Shown piece by piece: positions 11,880 through 22,200 of a stretch of 64,000 bases of DNA. The translations under genes and the position numbers were made by a program. The notes under the pieces were generated by a model that was not told the DNA's origin, ran no database searches, and saw only the letters and a list, made by a program, of their open reading frames with translations. Within the stretch, counting starts at the first letter, position 1, and each line of letters starts with the position of its first letter. This stretch comes from Aselliscus stoliczkanus (taxonomy: Eukaryota > Chordata > Mammalia > Chiroptera > Hipposideridae). Location of the stretch: contig CM066732.1 of assembly GCA_033961575.1 (NCBI GenBank), positions 99,315,187 to 99,379,186 of the forward strand, written 5' to 3'.

Positions 11880-12635
11880 TTTAATGGAGGGAAAATTTAC
11901 AAAACATAACATTAACTATTTTAAGGAACACAATTCAGTAACATTTGGTACATTCACACTGTTGTTCGACTATGACCTCTAATTCCAAAACATTTTATTT
12001 ATTTATTTTTTTAGCTGAGCCATCCTGCCACCTATTGGTGGCAGCTTAGTTGCAGCTCAGCTCGGGCCAGGAATCGAACCAGCCAAAAGATTTTTATCAC
12101 CTCCAAAGAAAACCCCATCTCTGTTAAGGAGTCACTCCCCACCCCCTCCTCCCTTTAGCCCCCGCTGCAACTACGAATCTGCTTTCTGTCTCTATATACT
12201 TATTATGGATATTTCATACAAATGGAATCATATAATATGTGAATGACCTTTTGGGTCTGCATCTTTCACTTAGCATAATGTTTCCGAGCTTCACCTATTT
12301 TGTAGCACATATCAGTACTTCATTTCTTTTTATGGTTGAATAATATTCCATTGTGTAGCTCAAATGCCCATTAAAGAAAGAATGGATAAACAAAATCCAT
12401 TCTTCTGTTAGTGGGCATTTGGTTTTTTTCTACCTATTGACTATAATAAATAGTATTAATATGAATATTAGTGTATAGGCATTTGTTTGAGTATCTGTTT
12501 TTAATTCTTTGGGGCCTATACCTAGGAGTGGAATTGCTGGGTCATATGATGATTCTATAGCTTTTTGTAGAACTGCCAACCTGCTTTCCACAGCGCCAGC
12601 ACCGTTTCACATTTCCACCAGCAACGTAAGAGAAT
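11880..12635 (-). mobile_element. Old LINE-1 3' end, minus strand, interrupted by a SINE
   Basis: Antisense L1 3' UTR and ORF2-terminus landmarks are in order: 'ggagggaaaatttacaaaacataacattaactattttaa', 'tcatataatatgtgaatgaccttttgggtctgc', 'cttagcataatgttt', 'ttgaataatattccattgtgta', 'cctaggagtggaattgctgggtcatatg' and 'tttccaccagcaacgtaagag'. It is interrupted at 11998-12082 by a SINE and contains an inverted duplication at 12369-12420 described in the findings. Coding frames are destroyed. Confidence 0.85.
11985..12096 (-). mobile_element. 5'-truncated bat-type SINE inside LINE-1
   Basis: The SINE body is 11998-12082: a T-rich reversed tail, then 'agctgagccatcctgccacctattggtggcagc', then 'cagctcgggccaggaatcgaaccag'. 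It stops at the reversed B box, so the tRNA-like head is missing. Target duplications CCAAAACATTTTA (11985-11997) and CCAAAAGATTTTTA (12083-12096) frame it and show it landed in the older LINE-1. Confidence 0.8.
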
Positions 12636-13715
12636 TTCCGTTTCTACATCATGAAAACAAAAGCACAGCAGTTTGCTGCCCCTGTATCCACTTTGCCCTG
12701 TCATGCTGAGGCTGTTATCCATCTTTGCTGTCACCCCTTTCACCAGTCAGGCCTAGAATATGTACTTGTCCGCCCCTGTCTGTTTTTCCTGGGCCAGGGA
12801 GTTTTCAGCTTATACCTTCCATATTGGTTCACTGTGGGAAGCTAAACAGTCCTGCTCCATGGCCACTGGCAGCCCAGTGTGTCAGGCCCAGTCTCCCCCA
12901 ACTTTAGATTATTTTAGAAGCCAGGGATGGTGATTCACTATTCCAGTATGTATTCATTAGCCACAAATATGTTTTTCAGGGGAAATGGAACTACTAAATG
13001 GGAAATTTAGCTTTGTGTTTGAATAACTAAGTGAATAACCTTGAGACAATGTATCTTATGTACATTGTGAGAATATGCTATTTCCTATGTAAATAAGTGC
13101 CCTGGCAGGAGAACTAGACTATGTGTGCCTTACTTCCATTAGTGCGAGCCAGCAGCCGCTAGGGAAGATGGGTAAGTTCTGTGGGAAGAGCTTGCTGGGA
13201 ATTCAAGGATCAGAGTTCTATCTAGTCCTGTCATTATTAGCAAGCAGAGGTGTGGCCATTGTGGTGAGCTCCTCATTTAAGTTTTCCGTTATACTCAAAA
13301 TCATTTTGGCAGGCTTTGAGAACACACTAACTGCTTTTACTTCCCAAATGTGTTTAGCTGTCCTTAGATACAATCTAGATGCATCTCCACAGTGCTGCCT
13401 AATGAGCCTTCCTCATACTCGTACTCACGGAAATATCCATTAAAGTTTAGAATCTGACATCCCCTCTCTTCCCTTCCTATCCCTGACTGTATCAAAGAAA
13501 ACAAAACTGTAAATAACAGAGGATTGGGATAAAGTGAACTGGGATAAAGTTACTTTGGGTGTTAGGTTGACTAAAGGAAGTGTTTCCATTTCTCTGTCCA
13601 GAGGACTAATGAATGTGATTTCTTTTTTTCCTTTAGAACTGGGAAAGCTATGATAATGGTTGCATTGGTTTCAAAATTTGAACCTTTTCTGGTGCCAGGT
13701 GGTTGAATAAAAGTG
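12636..13715. other. Unannotated stretch, no gene seen
   Basis: About 1.1 kb of apparently single-copy sequence. The open frame at 13123-13443 (plus, 106 codons) has no recognisable domain, and I see no other coding evidence. Confidence 0.5.
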
Positions 13716-13724
13716 ACCTAGAAG

Positions 13725-13845
13725 GCTGGTTAAAAATATAGATCCCAGGAGTTCACTCTCTGAAGTTTGTATTGGGACCCAGGCATCTGTATTTTCCAAA
13801 AAGCTTTGTGCTGTAATTCCAAGCCAGGCTTGGAGACCTCCGAGT
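13725..13845 (+). repeat. MER5-type hAT (Charlie) fragment
   Basis: The words 'agatcccaggagttcactctctgaagtttg...gacccaggcatctgtattttccaaaaagctttg' resemble the interior of MER5-like elements. Both ends are eroded. The assignment is tentative. Confidence 0.45.
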
Positions 13846-13904
13846 TCTAAGCTTACTTCCTGAACCCTGCAAGATTAATGAACTTTATTTGAGTGAAAAA
13901 CATT

Positions 13905-14045
13905 TATTCACACCCTTTGCTTACTAATAATGTTGTGTATGTCTTTTTCTATGGGCTAGTATGATTGAGGGCAGTGGCTATTCTTATTTATCTTATAACA
14001 TCAATAACATCCAGTAGGTATTAAAAAGCTATCATTCAATTAAAC
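13905..14045 (+). repeat. L2 3'-end fragment
   Basis: The sequence 'gattgagggcagtggctattcttatttatcttataacatcaataacatccagtaggtattaaaaagc' is the decayed L2 3'-end pattern. It is ancient and inert. Confidence 0.55.
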
Positions 14046-15605
14046 CAGGTCATTATGCACATTTACTCAGCTCATATACAGGCACTGGAATGGCAGTTTC
14101 TACACTGACAAGAGCTTCAAGGGTAACTTGTTCACTTCTTTGTTTTTACTTTCATGATAGGACTTCTTCCTCTTGCTTTTCTTTGTTTTAATCTCTTTTC
14201 CTTTGCTACTCCGCATTGTATTTCTTGCTGTAGAGAACTGCATGACATGTTCCTTAAGCTTAAGTTCTTTAAATACAGGCCCCAGAAGAAATTCGTCTTG
14301 GTGTGATTGGCTGGTTGGTTATCTCAACCAAAGATTAGAAAACTTCTGTCTCTGGACTCTCAGTCCTAAGTTGTTTTCATTAAGCCAACAATTCTGCTTC
14401 TCTCTTCCATCCTGTGAATAAGAAAAAGTTTTCTTTGTCCCCTTCTCATAAACACAACCCATCTGCCTCATCCTCACTTCCCATGGAGATAGTCTGTTTG
14501 AGCCCTTGGGGTCTTGCATCACAGAATGGCTGCAGTTGCAGAGATAAAGGCAATGAAACAAATGCTATCAAGGCTTTCTCTGAGCTCCTAGTAAATGGAT
14601 TTACATGTGGCAGCCAGGGAACCAACTGAAACAGTAATTGACCCTGTGGACCACCTCTGATTATTCAAGGTGCAATACTCTCAAGGGGCCTCATTCATCT
14701 CTTTGCTGGAGTCGTAGCAGACTGCAGAATAATTACAGGGAATGCAAGTTAAGACTTAAAAAGATTTGTCACTTGCTGGTGGGTACCACTGGCTTAGTAA
14801 AGCCCAATGCACTTACAATTAGTATAAGTCAGCTACAGGTAACCTCTTGTTAAAATGCAAATTGTTAAAACATCTATTACCAAATAAGAAATGTTCTTAA
14901 AATATTAGGGATTCCAGGCACAGGAATGTGTGGCGAACTTGAAAAGCTTGATGCCAATTATGTGCTTCACTGAATTAAAATGAATTGGTGTTATTAATAA
15001 AGACTCAAATGATCTACTTTGCCCAGCCCAACCTTTTACCACCTCACATTTCATTAGAAATGAAGTTTTCAATTAAGACCTGTCTTCCCATACTTTCCAA
15101 ATTGAGTTTCCCAGGCTTACGATTCAGTCATAGAAGCTTAAGGAACATGGTAGGGGTTGGGGGTGGGGGGGGTAGGGGTGGTGGGTCATGCCAAATTTGC
15201 CATGAAAGCTTGACTGTCTCTAATACAATATTTCAACTTCTCCCAGAGTAATGTGGTTCCTTGTCTAGGTCCCTGACACTGAATAATTTACAATAAAATG
15301 GTGCAATTTAAAAGAAAGTGAATGAAGATGTTTACACTTGGTGGCAGCTCTCTAAAATAATATTTGCAGCTGAAAATTGAGTTGAACCTGTCATTGACTA
15401 CTTTGGTAAGAAGAGAAGGAATGGATAGGAATAAAAATGTTTAAAGACATATTATTATTCTCAATTTAGTTTATCCTATGAAGAGCTTTTCCATGCAAAT
15501 AAGAAAATTTTCAATCTGAAATTCTTCCCAGAAACTAGATTGATTTGCAAATTTTTGACATAATATTTTATATGTAAATAGATATAATTTAAGGCATGAG
15601 TTAGC
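14046..15605. other. Unannotated stretch, no gene seen
   Basis: About 1.5 kb with no gene recognised. It holds one strong G-run cluster (15149-15185, listed separately). Open frames up to 88 codons lack domains. Confidence 0.5.
15149..15185 (+). other. Potential G-quadruplex tract
   Basis: Four or more G-runs of 3 to 8 bases occur within 37 bases, separated by one- or two-base loops (GGGG-TT-GGGGG-T-GGGGGGGG-TA-GGGG). This satisfies the usual G-quadruplex pattern on the plus strand. No nearby promoter can be named. Confidence 0.7.
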
Positions 15606-15626
15606 ATTCTCAAAAAAAAAAATCAG

Positions 15627-16521
15627 ATGGTATTTGTCCTTCTCTGACTGACTTATTTCACTCAACATTATAGTCTCTAGGTCCATCCATATCATTGCAA
15701 ATGGCACGATTTCATTCTTCTTTATAGCGGAGTAATACTCCATTGTATAAATATACCACAGTTTCTTAATCCAGTCATCTACTGACGGGCATTTTGGTTG
15801 TTTCCAAGTCTTAGCTATTGTAAATTGTGCTGCTATGAACATCGGGGTGCATAACTTTTTTTGAATAAGTGTCTTGGTTTTTTCAGGATAAATACCTAGG
15901 AGTGGAATTGCTGGGTCAAACGGTAGCTCTATTTCCAGTTCTTTGAGATACCTCCATACTGACTTCCATAGTGGCTGCACCAATCTGCAGTCCCACCAAC
16001 AGTGCAGCAGGGTCCCCTTTTCCCCACAGCCCCGCCAGCACTTGTTTGTTGATTTGTTGATGATAGCCATTCTGACTGGAGTGAGGTGGTATTTCATGGT
16101 GGTTTTTATTTGCATTTCCCTAATGACCAGTGAGGTTGAACTTTTTTTCATATGCCTGTTGGCCATCTGTATGTCCTCTTTAGAGAAATGTCTCTTCATA
16201 TCTTCTGCCCATTTTTTAATTGGGTTGTTTGTTTTTTTGGTGTTGAGTTTCATGAGTGTTTTATAAATTTTGGATATTAACCCCTTATCAGATATATCGT
16301 TGGCAAATATATTCTCCCATTCAGTAGGCTTTCTTTTTGTTTTATTAATGGTTTTCTTTGTTGTGAAAAAACTTTTAAGTCTGATATAATCCCATATGTT
16401 CATTTTTTCTTTTACTTCCCTTGCCCGTAGGGATGTATCAGTAAAAATATTACTCCGGGTAATGTCTGCAAATGTACTCCCTATATTTTCATTTAGGATT
16501 TTTATGGTTTCAGGTCTTACA
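15627..16521 (-). pseudogene. LINE-1 ORF2p C-terminal fragment (inverted arm)
   Basis: This minus-strand segment translates without a stop for about 297 codons, in line with L1 ORF2p from just after the reverse-transcriptase domain to near the C-terminus. Landmarks in order are [60 protein letters not shown], the Cys/His cluster [31 protein letters not shown], and [18 protein letters not shown]. The full-length protein is about 1,280 residues with an endonuclease and reverse transcriptase; neither is present here. The frame runs past the arm into flanking DNA at both ends, so it is not a gene. Retention of an open frame suggests a fairly recent insertion. Confidence 0.85.
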
Positions 16522-16942
16522 TACCATATGATCTCACTTATATGTGGAATATGAAAAACTGTATGAATGAGCAAAGTAAACAGAAACTGTCTCATAGATA
16601 TAGAGGAAAAATCAGGGTTGCTAATTTGGACAGGAATGGGGATGAGGGAGAAGAGGAAGGGATTAGACAGCAAAAATAGGCAACTACAATATTGCTACTG
16701 GGATAGGAAAAACAGTTTGGGGAATATAATTAATAATGCTGTAAATATTCTGTGGAATGTCAGATGATCATAGGTCTTGTTAGGGAGACCATTTCATGGA
16801 TGGAGTAGAGGTTTGATCACTGCACTGTATTACTAAAGTGGAGGTGGTATACCTACTGTAATTGAATATATATAGATAGTCACGGGATGTGGATTATACT
16901 GTGGAAGAGAGTCAGAGGAAGAGTAATAGATATATATGATAT

Positions 16943-16979
16943 GGGGGGGAGTGGGGTGGTGTATTGGGGGTGGGGGGTT
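16943..16979 (+). other. G-rich tract in the LINE-1 3' UTR, potential G-quadruplex
   Basis: G-runs of 4 to 7 bases (GGGGGGG, GGGG, GGGGG, GGGGGG) lie within 37 bases of the L1 3' UTR. A G-rich, quadruplex-capable segment in this position is a known feature of mammalian L1 3' UTRs. Confidence 0.7.
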
Positions 16980-17092
16980 GTCACTTTGAGGGGTAAAATG
17001 TATAACTATTGCACTGTGTTGTACACCTGAAACAAATTTAAAAAAAAAAAAATAAAATAAAATAAAAAACAAAAAAACAAAAAAAAAATCAG

Positions 17093-17425
17093 TAGTACAT
17101 TTATTTTGATTTGGTGGTCTTTTTAAAGTGGCATAATTATTTTGGAGGCCCTTATCCACCTCACCTCCTTCTTTCTTTAACTTGGATTTACCTATCTTGC
17201 CAGGTAACACAGAGTTGTAAAGAAATGCAATGGCAGAGCTGATTGTTTTTACCAGTGTATGTACCACTTCCTTCTCCCTTGCTAGTATCAGCTGGACAAA
17301 ACTTGCAGGGTGTTTTTGGGGTGGTGGTGGGAGGGATAGGTTTATTTGTACCTCTCCTCCTTTTATTATGTGTGCTTTTCATCTCACTACCAGTTTTTCA
17401 ATAAGATCTCTGCTTCTACTAAATG
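17093..17425. other. Unannotated stretch, no gene seen
   Basis: About 330 bases between two repeats. No gene or repeat is recognised, and open frames here are chance continuations from the L1 3' UTR. Confidence 0.5.
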
Positions 17426-17429
17426 GTAG

Positions 17430-17545
17430 CTGGGCTGGTTCATGAATAGTCCCTAAGGGCAAGGGCCTTGTTTGTCTTGTTTACTGCTGTTCGCTGATGC
17501 TGTGAGCAGTGCCTTGCACACGGTGACTGCAGAACGATCCCCTCT
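17430..17545 (+). repeat. L2 3'-end fragment
   Basis: The words 'gtccctaagggcaagggccttgtttgtcttgtttactgctg...gtgagcagtgccttgcacacggt' match the L2 3'-end pattern (aagggcagggactttgtctgtcttgttcactgctgta...). Confidence 0.65.
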
Positions 17546-18730
17546 TGCCTCAGCTGGTCGGCTGCCTTACCCACTAGTCCCCTGCATGGAGCCTCCAGTC
17601 TCCTCACCTGTTATCCCCAGTGCCATTTTTGGGTTGTGCTCACACTGTTCTCCCCACCAAACCTACTTCCCTTCTCTTTTGTCTCTACCCATCTGACAAC
17701 CCTTGAGATCCATGTCCTCTATGATGGTTTCTGCCGGTCCACAAAGACCTGGTTTTGGTAGTCTGACTGTATCTCACCATCGTGTGCTATCATAGGGTTT
17801 TGCTTATTTCTTTCAGGGTTTCATGAGAGATAGTACTTGTCCTCATGGAGTTTGGGCCTAGGTGAGCAGCCTAGGTCCTATGCCTGAAACTTGTATGGCA
17901 TGCATGGTCCTTCCAGAGTCTGGCTCAGCACAGGGGCCTGCATTAGATGTCCAGTAGGTGCTCACTGCTGATTGACACCTCTCCTCAACACTGCTGTGAT
18001 GTCTGCTTCACCTTGATCTGTTTGGTCATGATCTTAGGTCAGGTCGCGACATGGGCGACATTTCTTCCTGCCTACTTCCTAAGCTATCTATCATCTTTCT
18101 GGATAGTTCAGCAACCTCTACAAAGAGGCTGTGTTCTTAAAGTTGACTTTTCCTGGTGTATTGTGCCCCAGCCTCAGCCAGTTGTCTCTTTCTGCCTCTG
18201 ATTGCCTTTGTCTGTCCATCTCTCTTCCCAACCATAATATATCATCAATTTTTGATTTTCTTAAAGGTACATTTTTAGTTTGGTCTATAACCCTCCTATA
18301 TGTGAGAACAGTCACTCTCTATTAAAAAAATGATTTCATAATTTGTACTTTTCACTGTCAGACTGACCTTCCCTGCACTTAGTTCAAATTACTGAGCTTT
18401 TATTATATTGAGCTACTTTTTCACCTTTAAATTTCAAAGATGCCTTTCTCTGTCAAATCTTATTTAGGAGGGTTAGCAGAAGAATATGACTATATGTAGA
18501 ATGTCGACACCCAACAGGCTCCTTGAAATAGATGACCTTGAATATGGGCACTGAGATAATTAGCAAAAGAGAATTGACAGAAACCAACTGCTTTCAAGAT
18601 AGCACAGCGTCACAATCAAAAGAAGGGCAGCAGAAATTGAATAGACAAGCTGATCAAAGACAAAAGCTTACTAAGGGAGCTGGATTTTTAAAGAAAATCA
18701 TTGGGGTACCTGTTTTTCATTCAATAGTAA
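17546..18730. other. Mostly unannotated stretch
   Basis: About 1.2 kb. The part at 17760-17960 has faint L2-like wording ('gtctggctcagcacaggggcctgcattagatgtccagtaggtgctcactgctgattga'), too weak to call a separate element. No gene is recognised. Confidence 0.45.
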
Positions 18731-18734
18731 TTCC

Positions 18735-18860
18735 GCAACATGCACTGAGTAACTACTATACTATCTGCACTGTTCGAGGCACTGGTAATACTATGGAGAA
18801 ATGAGATGGGGTCACTGACATACTTGTTCACAGTCTATTGGAGTGGGGGTCAGGGCTGGG
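18735..18860 (+). repeat. Ancient mammalian interspersed repeat fragment
   Basis: The text 'aacatgcactgagtaactactatactatctgcactgttcgaggcactggtaatactatggagaaatgag' has the 'tgcctactatgtgccaggcactg...' pattern of an old mammal-wide repeat, the same type as the pieces at 5745 and 32765. Confidence 0.45.
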
Positions 18861-19470
18861 GCAACAGTATAACCCATAAAAATGTACTGTTTTGGGAGAA
18901 AATGTGGCAAATTTAGTTTTGGATTCATTGTGTTTGAGGTACCTGTATTATATCTAGTTGGGACTGTCAGTAGGGTTGATTTACCCATTACAGAGATGTT
19001 CAAGCTGGTGGTGCATGGATAGCTGTCAGTGATCTGGTAGAAGGGATGGCCCTTTGGGCTAGATGAGCTCACAGAGCATATGGACAGTACTATGTTTATT
19101 TGCACAATTCCTTTGTGTGTTACCTGCTCTTTAATAAAGCTCATGGAAAGGGATGGGGGATTCTGTGAGCATCTGAGCCCTTGCCCATAATACCCTCCTC
19201 TCCAAAGCAGAAATCACAAAGGAGATGTCTCCTTTCTGTAATCAAGGTTATGAAGGTAATTAAAATGTTCCATGGCTTCTTTCCTGCCAATCTAGACAAC
19301 TCTGTAGATTGACATCTGAAGTAGCCTCCAACCTGGCAGCCCTGTTCTAATTATTTAAAATGAAAGATAGGGGAGATATTTGTATTTCTTAGGAAAAGAA
19401 TGCACACCCCTCTTTAAAAAAATTAAAGCTGTTGAGGGAAAACAGTTCACCACTTCAGTAAATTTAATAC
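18861..19470. other. Unannotated stretch, no gene seen
   Basis: No gene or repeat family is recognised. The minus-strand open frame at 18812-19144 (110 codons) shows no domain. Confidence 0.45.
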
Positions 19471-19474
19471 AATA

Positions 19475-19700
19475 ACTTTTTTCTTTATTACCAGAATACA
19501 AACTCACCACAGAAAGTTTACAGATAGGAAAATAATGCAATAAAAATCCACCATCGTGACATAACCACAGCAAACACACATTGTGGCCTTCTGATCTTTT
19601 TTTCCTATTAACATATTGATATTTTTTAATAATAGTAACTTTATACTAAACATTATTCTATAATCTGCTTTATTTCATTTAATAGTGGTCAGTATGCTTT
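19475..19700. repeat. AT-rich old repeat fragment, possibly L1-derived
   Basis: Wording such as 'aaagtttacagataggaaaataatgcaataaaaatcc' followed by 'ctgatctttttttcctattaacatattgatattttttaataatag' is reminiscent of eroded antisense L1 UTR sequence. The assignment is weak. Confidence 0.35.
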
Positions 19701-19794
19701 GTTTCATCAGTTTAGAGGTACAAAATGAGCTCACATTACTTCTAATAGTCAAGTCAGATTAACCTGTGGCTCCAATACACAAGAATATCTCTAT

Positions 19795-19895
19795 TTTATC
19801 TCTCTCTCATCTGTCTTATCTGTCTGTCAATCTATCATCAACATCTGTCTTATCTATCAATCTATCATTATCATCATTGTCACCATCATGATCGT
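19795..19895. repeat. Degenerate (ATCT)n/(ATC)n tetranucleotide tract
   Basis: About 100 bases built from imperfect ATCT, CTGTCTT and ATCATC units ('tctgtcaatctatcatcaacatctg...catcattgtcaccatcatgatcg'). It is a decayed microsatellite. Confidence 0.8.
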
Positions 19896-20318
19896 CCTCA
19901 TCTCAGAGTTTTAGCTCACACACTCACACAATAAGTTAAAAAAACCCTAAAGGTATTTATTTAATCCTAGGACTTAGTCTTGGTCACTGTCCTGCCATGG
20001 AGGAAGGACTAGAAAACCTGTGTAGTCAGCTGAACTGCCTCATTCTCTTGGCTGTTGTTCTTGCTGCCACATCAGTATCTTGCTCCAGTATTGTACCTGA
20101 CTGCTACCAAAAGATCTTTGGTGTTGTGGGCACACTTAACATTGACAATGGTGGTCTTGCAGCCTGGAAAAGTCATTGACCACTGAAGAAAGTGATTGTT
20201 TTTGAATGATGCACATGTTAGCTCAGGAATAGTTTCTCAGGATACTCTTGGAGGGGAAAGGGGAAGGTATTTTCCCTACATTATTACATTCAGCTGGGTT
20301 GTACCATCGGTCTGGGCT

Positions 20319-20321
<3 letters not shown>

Positions 20322-20357
<36 letters not shown>

Positions 20358-20377
20358 ACATACACATGTACACACAC
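20322..20377. repeat. (CA)n microsatellite
   Basis: A perfect CA run over about 34 bases (20322-20355) continues as interrupted CA/TA units to about 20377. Confidence 0.95.
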
Positions 20378-20419
20378 AGATTTGAAGATTGGGTTCTTTA
20401 GAAGCCAATACTAAGATGA

Positions 20420-20705
20420 AGTTTGTGATGTGAGATGTTTATTGGGGAACGACTCCTGAGAAAGGAAGGGGAAAGAAGCAGGATTGAGCAGAGGGAGAAG
20501 CTGGGCTATGGGGCAGGCCTGACAGAGCCTTAGCCAGCCTATTACTGAACTGTGGAGTGAGTATTACCCATCAGGGTTGTCCCGTGTTGGGCTGAAATGG
20601 CTGAGCCTTTATATCCCTGTCTCACCCAGTCACTGGAAGTGGGAAAGACATGACTTTGGGCCAAACAGCTCTCTGTAGCTGAGGCAGATGCGCAAAGAGT
20701 CCCTA
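20420..20705 (-). mobile_element. Possible ERV-L-type 3' LTR, minus strand
   Basis: TTTATT at 20440-20445 is a reversed AATAAA polyadenylation signal, and the block lies just downstream, on the minus strand, of the dUTPase end of the ERV-L remnant. The position and the purine-rich 'gagaaaggaaggggaaagaagcagg' composition fit an LTR. Its ends are not resolved and no target duplication was found. Confidence 0.4.
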
Positions 20706-20810
20706 CTTTCCTTGAAGTTGGCCAGTAAGACCTTCCCTGAAGAGGGGGTCTGTGTGGTGCCTCTCTGGTCTACCGCAATCTAGAGTCTCCTTGATTTCAC
20801 TTTTCCATAT

Positions 20811-21049
20811 ATCGGGGTTGCCCAAAAATGTATACAAGTAGACACTTTGGTCTACGTTGCTCAAGCAGTAGTTCGCTGTAATCAGAAGTGTCTGGATGCT
20901 GATGGTAACCACTTTGAGCATCTCTTGTAATTGCAGAAGTCAAACGGGACTTGTATTCATCTTTCGTTATAGATATATATTGAGTATTACAATTTTAATA
21001 GTTTTTTTCCTTTCTTAAAATGTGCATACATTTTTTGACACTCTGTATA
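20811..21049 (+). mobile_element. Internally deleted mariner element (transposase C-terminus retained)
   Basis: The left end (ATCGGGGTTGCCCAAAAATG...) and the reverse complement of the right end (ATACAGAGTGTCAAAAAATG...) are diverged inverted repeats ending at TA-rich target bases. The plus strand at 20886-20930 encodes KCLDADGNHFEHLL and then a stop. This is the conserved C-terminal wording of mariner transposases, so about 1 kb of the original gene is missing. It is non-autonomous and dead, and lies between the ERV-L coding remnant and its putative LTR. Confidence 0.75.
20886..20930 (+). pseudogene. Mariner transposase, C-terminal 14 codons
   Basis: The residues KCLDADGNHFEHLL followed by TAA are the last codons of a mariner-family transposase. 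The catalytic domain and the DNA-binding domain are absent. The DNA continues as AT-rich 3' untranslated sequence to the right terminal repeat at about 21049. Confidence 0.75.
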
Positions 21050-21299
21050 TTTATTTTGGCTGGAGTGGAGAAACTCCTCCAGATACCAGTGGGACCCTAT
21101 TGCTAATAAAAAAGTTAGAAGAAGGTTAGTGACAAACTATGGCTTCTGCTGCTGCAGTTGGTCTTGGGCTGCAATTGATATTCACCATCTCCCTCCTCTA
21201 CTGTCCATTCTAGATTCGTCTCACCTTCAGATCAGGTCTATTAGCCTCAGTGGCTTAAATAGCAGCTTGAACCAGACCCTAAGGGGTCTGAGACCTTGG

Positions 21300-21800
21300 T
21301 AACCATGCCATTCTTAGGCAGGGGTTGTTGTACATGTTCATTTACAGTTATAATTGGGCTAGGGAGGACCAAGAGGTGTCCTGATGAATTACTTGAGTGC
21401 CACCCATATTTCCTCTTGCCTCCACTGTGTAATAATAGTCCTACCTTATTCTCATGGCCAGGGATAATTACTCTTCTAAGATGGTGACTCCTTTTTCTGC
21501 CTTCTGGCCCTTGGAAACAAGGAACCCAAAGTGACCAGGCAGCAGCTTATAGTTCATTGGGACTATTGCTAGTCTTCTGGTAGAAGTTCCTTCTCTGGGG
21601 ACCAGATCTCTATCTCTGGAGAGTACAAAGTTGTGGGGACAGAGAACACAAATTTCCTAAGTGGGTCATTGGGAATGATGGTAAGTGGGGTTATTCTTAT
21701 TTCAACTTCATGGTTCCCAGATCCATGCATTCTTTTTGCTGGGGACAGAGTGCCATATAATGATATTTCATCCAATGTTTATACAGTGTCTCGGATGATT
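21300..21800 (-). pseudogene. ERV-L dUTPase remnant
   Basis: Minus-strand translation gives, in order, segments such as SPEIEIWSPEKELLPED (within 21569-21775), then LPGHFGFLV (about 21515-21541), then KVGLLLHSGGKRKYG and HLLVLPSPIITVNE (about 21445-21340). Together these match the fold order of the dUTPase that ERV-L elements carry at the end of pol. The enzyme would hydrolyse dUTP to dUMP. Frameshifts and stops between segments, for example after the VTILEE segment near 21466, make it a pseudogene. Confidence 0.75.
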
Positions 21801-22109
21801 GTATTTCCTTCTGCGATGATACTTCCTCTGTGCCTTCAGTAGGCTTATCCAACTCTGTCAGGCCTGCAGCTCTGGGTTTTATGTAATGGGATATGACCAG
21901 TGGATTTTGTGATCATGGAGCCACTCCTAATCCTGGCTCAGAAAAAAATGCCTTACCATGAATTACCAAGTGATCATGCATCTGGATCTGCCCATTATGA
22001 GTTGGGTCCTATCTGACCTACAAAACATAAGATGGAGTGGGCCTAGCTGTCAGTTGTAACATGGAAGCGGTACATCTGGGAATGAGCATTTGTAGGATCA
22101 AGAGGCCTT

Positions 22110-22200
22110 CCAGCTCTTCTAGGGCCCTGTAACATGCCAGGAGTTGTTTCCCGAACAGCAGCAAATTCTCCAGGGTAGACAGCATGGTCTTGCTCTAGAG
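22110..22200 (-). pseudogene. ERV-L RNase H N-terminal remnant
   Basis: A minus-strand frame reads GKQLLACYRALEELEGL, the conserved start of the RNase H region in ERV-L pol (connection-to-RNase H 'KQLLACYxAL'). The rest of RNase H and the integrase do not follow, which marks an internal deletion. Confidence 0.6.

Larger units (their letters stand above)
15612..17092 (+). mobile_element. LINE-1 insertion with 5' inversion (twin priming) and target-site duplication
   Basis: A single L1 copy in two arms. Arm 1 (15627 to about 16521) is inverted and carries the ORF2 C-terminal region on the minus strand. Arm 2 (from 16522) is forward and carries the last ten ORF2 codons (ending [10 protein letters not shown], stop near 16552), the 3' UTR and an A-rich tail (17039-17088). 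Arm 1 ends at the ORF2 codons for TACCAT and arm 2 starts at the same hexamer, so the junction sits at one point of the element. The flanks share C(A)10-11TCAG (15611-15626 and 17078-17092), a plausible target duplication. The element is about 1.45 kb and 5' truncated, and cannot move by itself. Confidence 0.88.

Noticed and set aside
15943..16266. 107-codon plus-strand frame with a hydrophobic C-terminal part
   Set aside because: It is the antisense of the LINE-1 ORF2 arm on the opposite strand.
16833..17267. 144-codon minus-strand frame with a phenylalanine-rich run
   Set aside because: It reads the antisense of the LINE-1 3' UTR and its poly(A) tail (hence the poly-Phe) into flanking DNA.
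19997..20179. 60-codon plus-strand frame with a signal-peptide-like hydrophobic N-terminus
   Set aside because: It is short, has no family resemblance, and has no splice or promoter evidence. Hydrophobic stretches of this size are common by chance.
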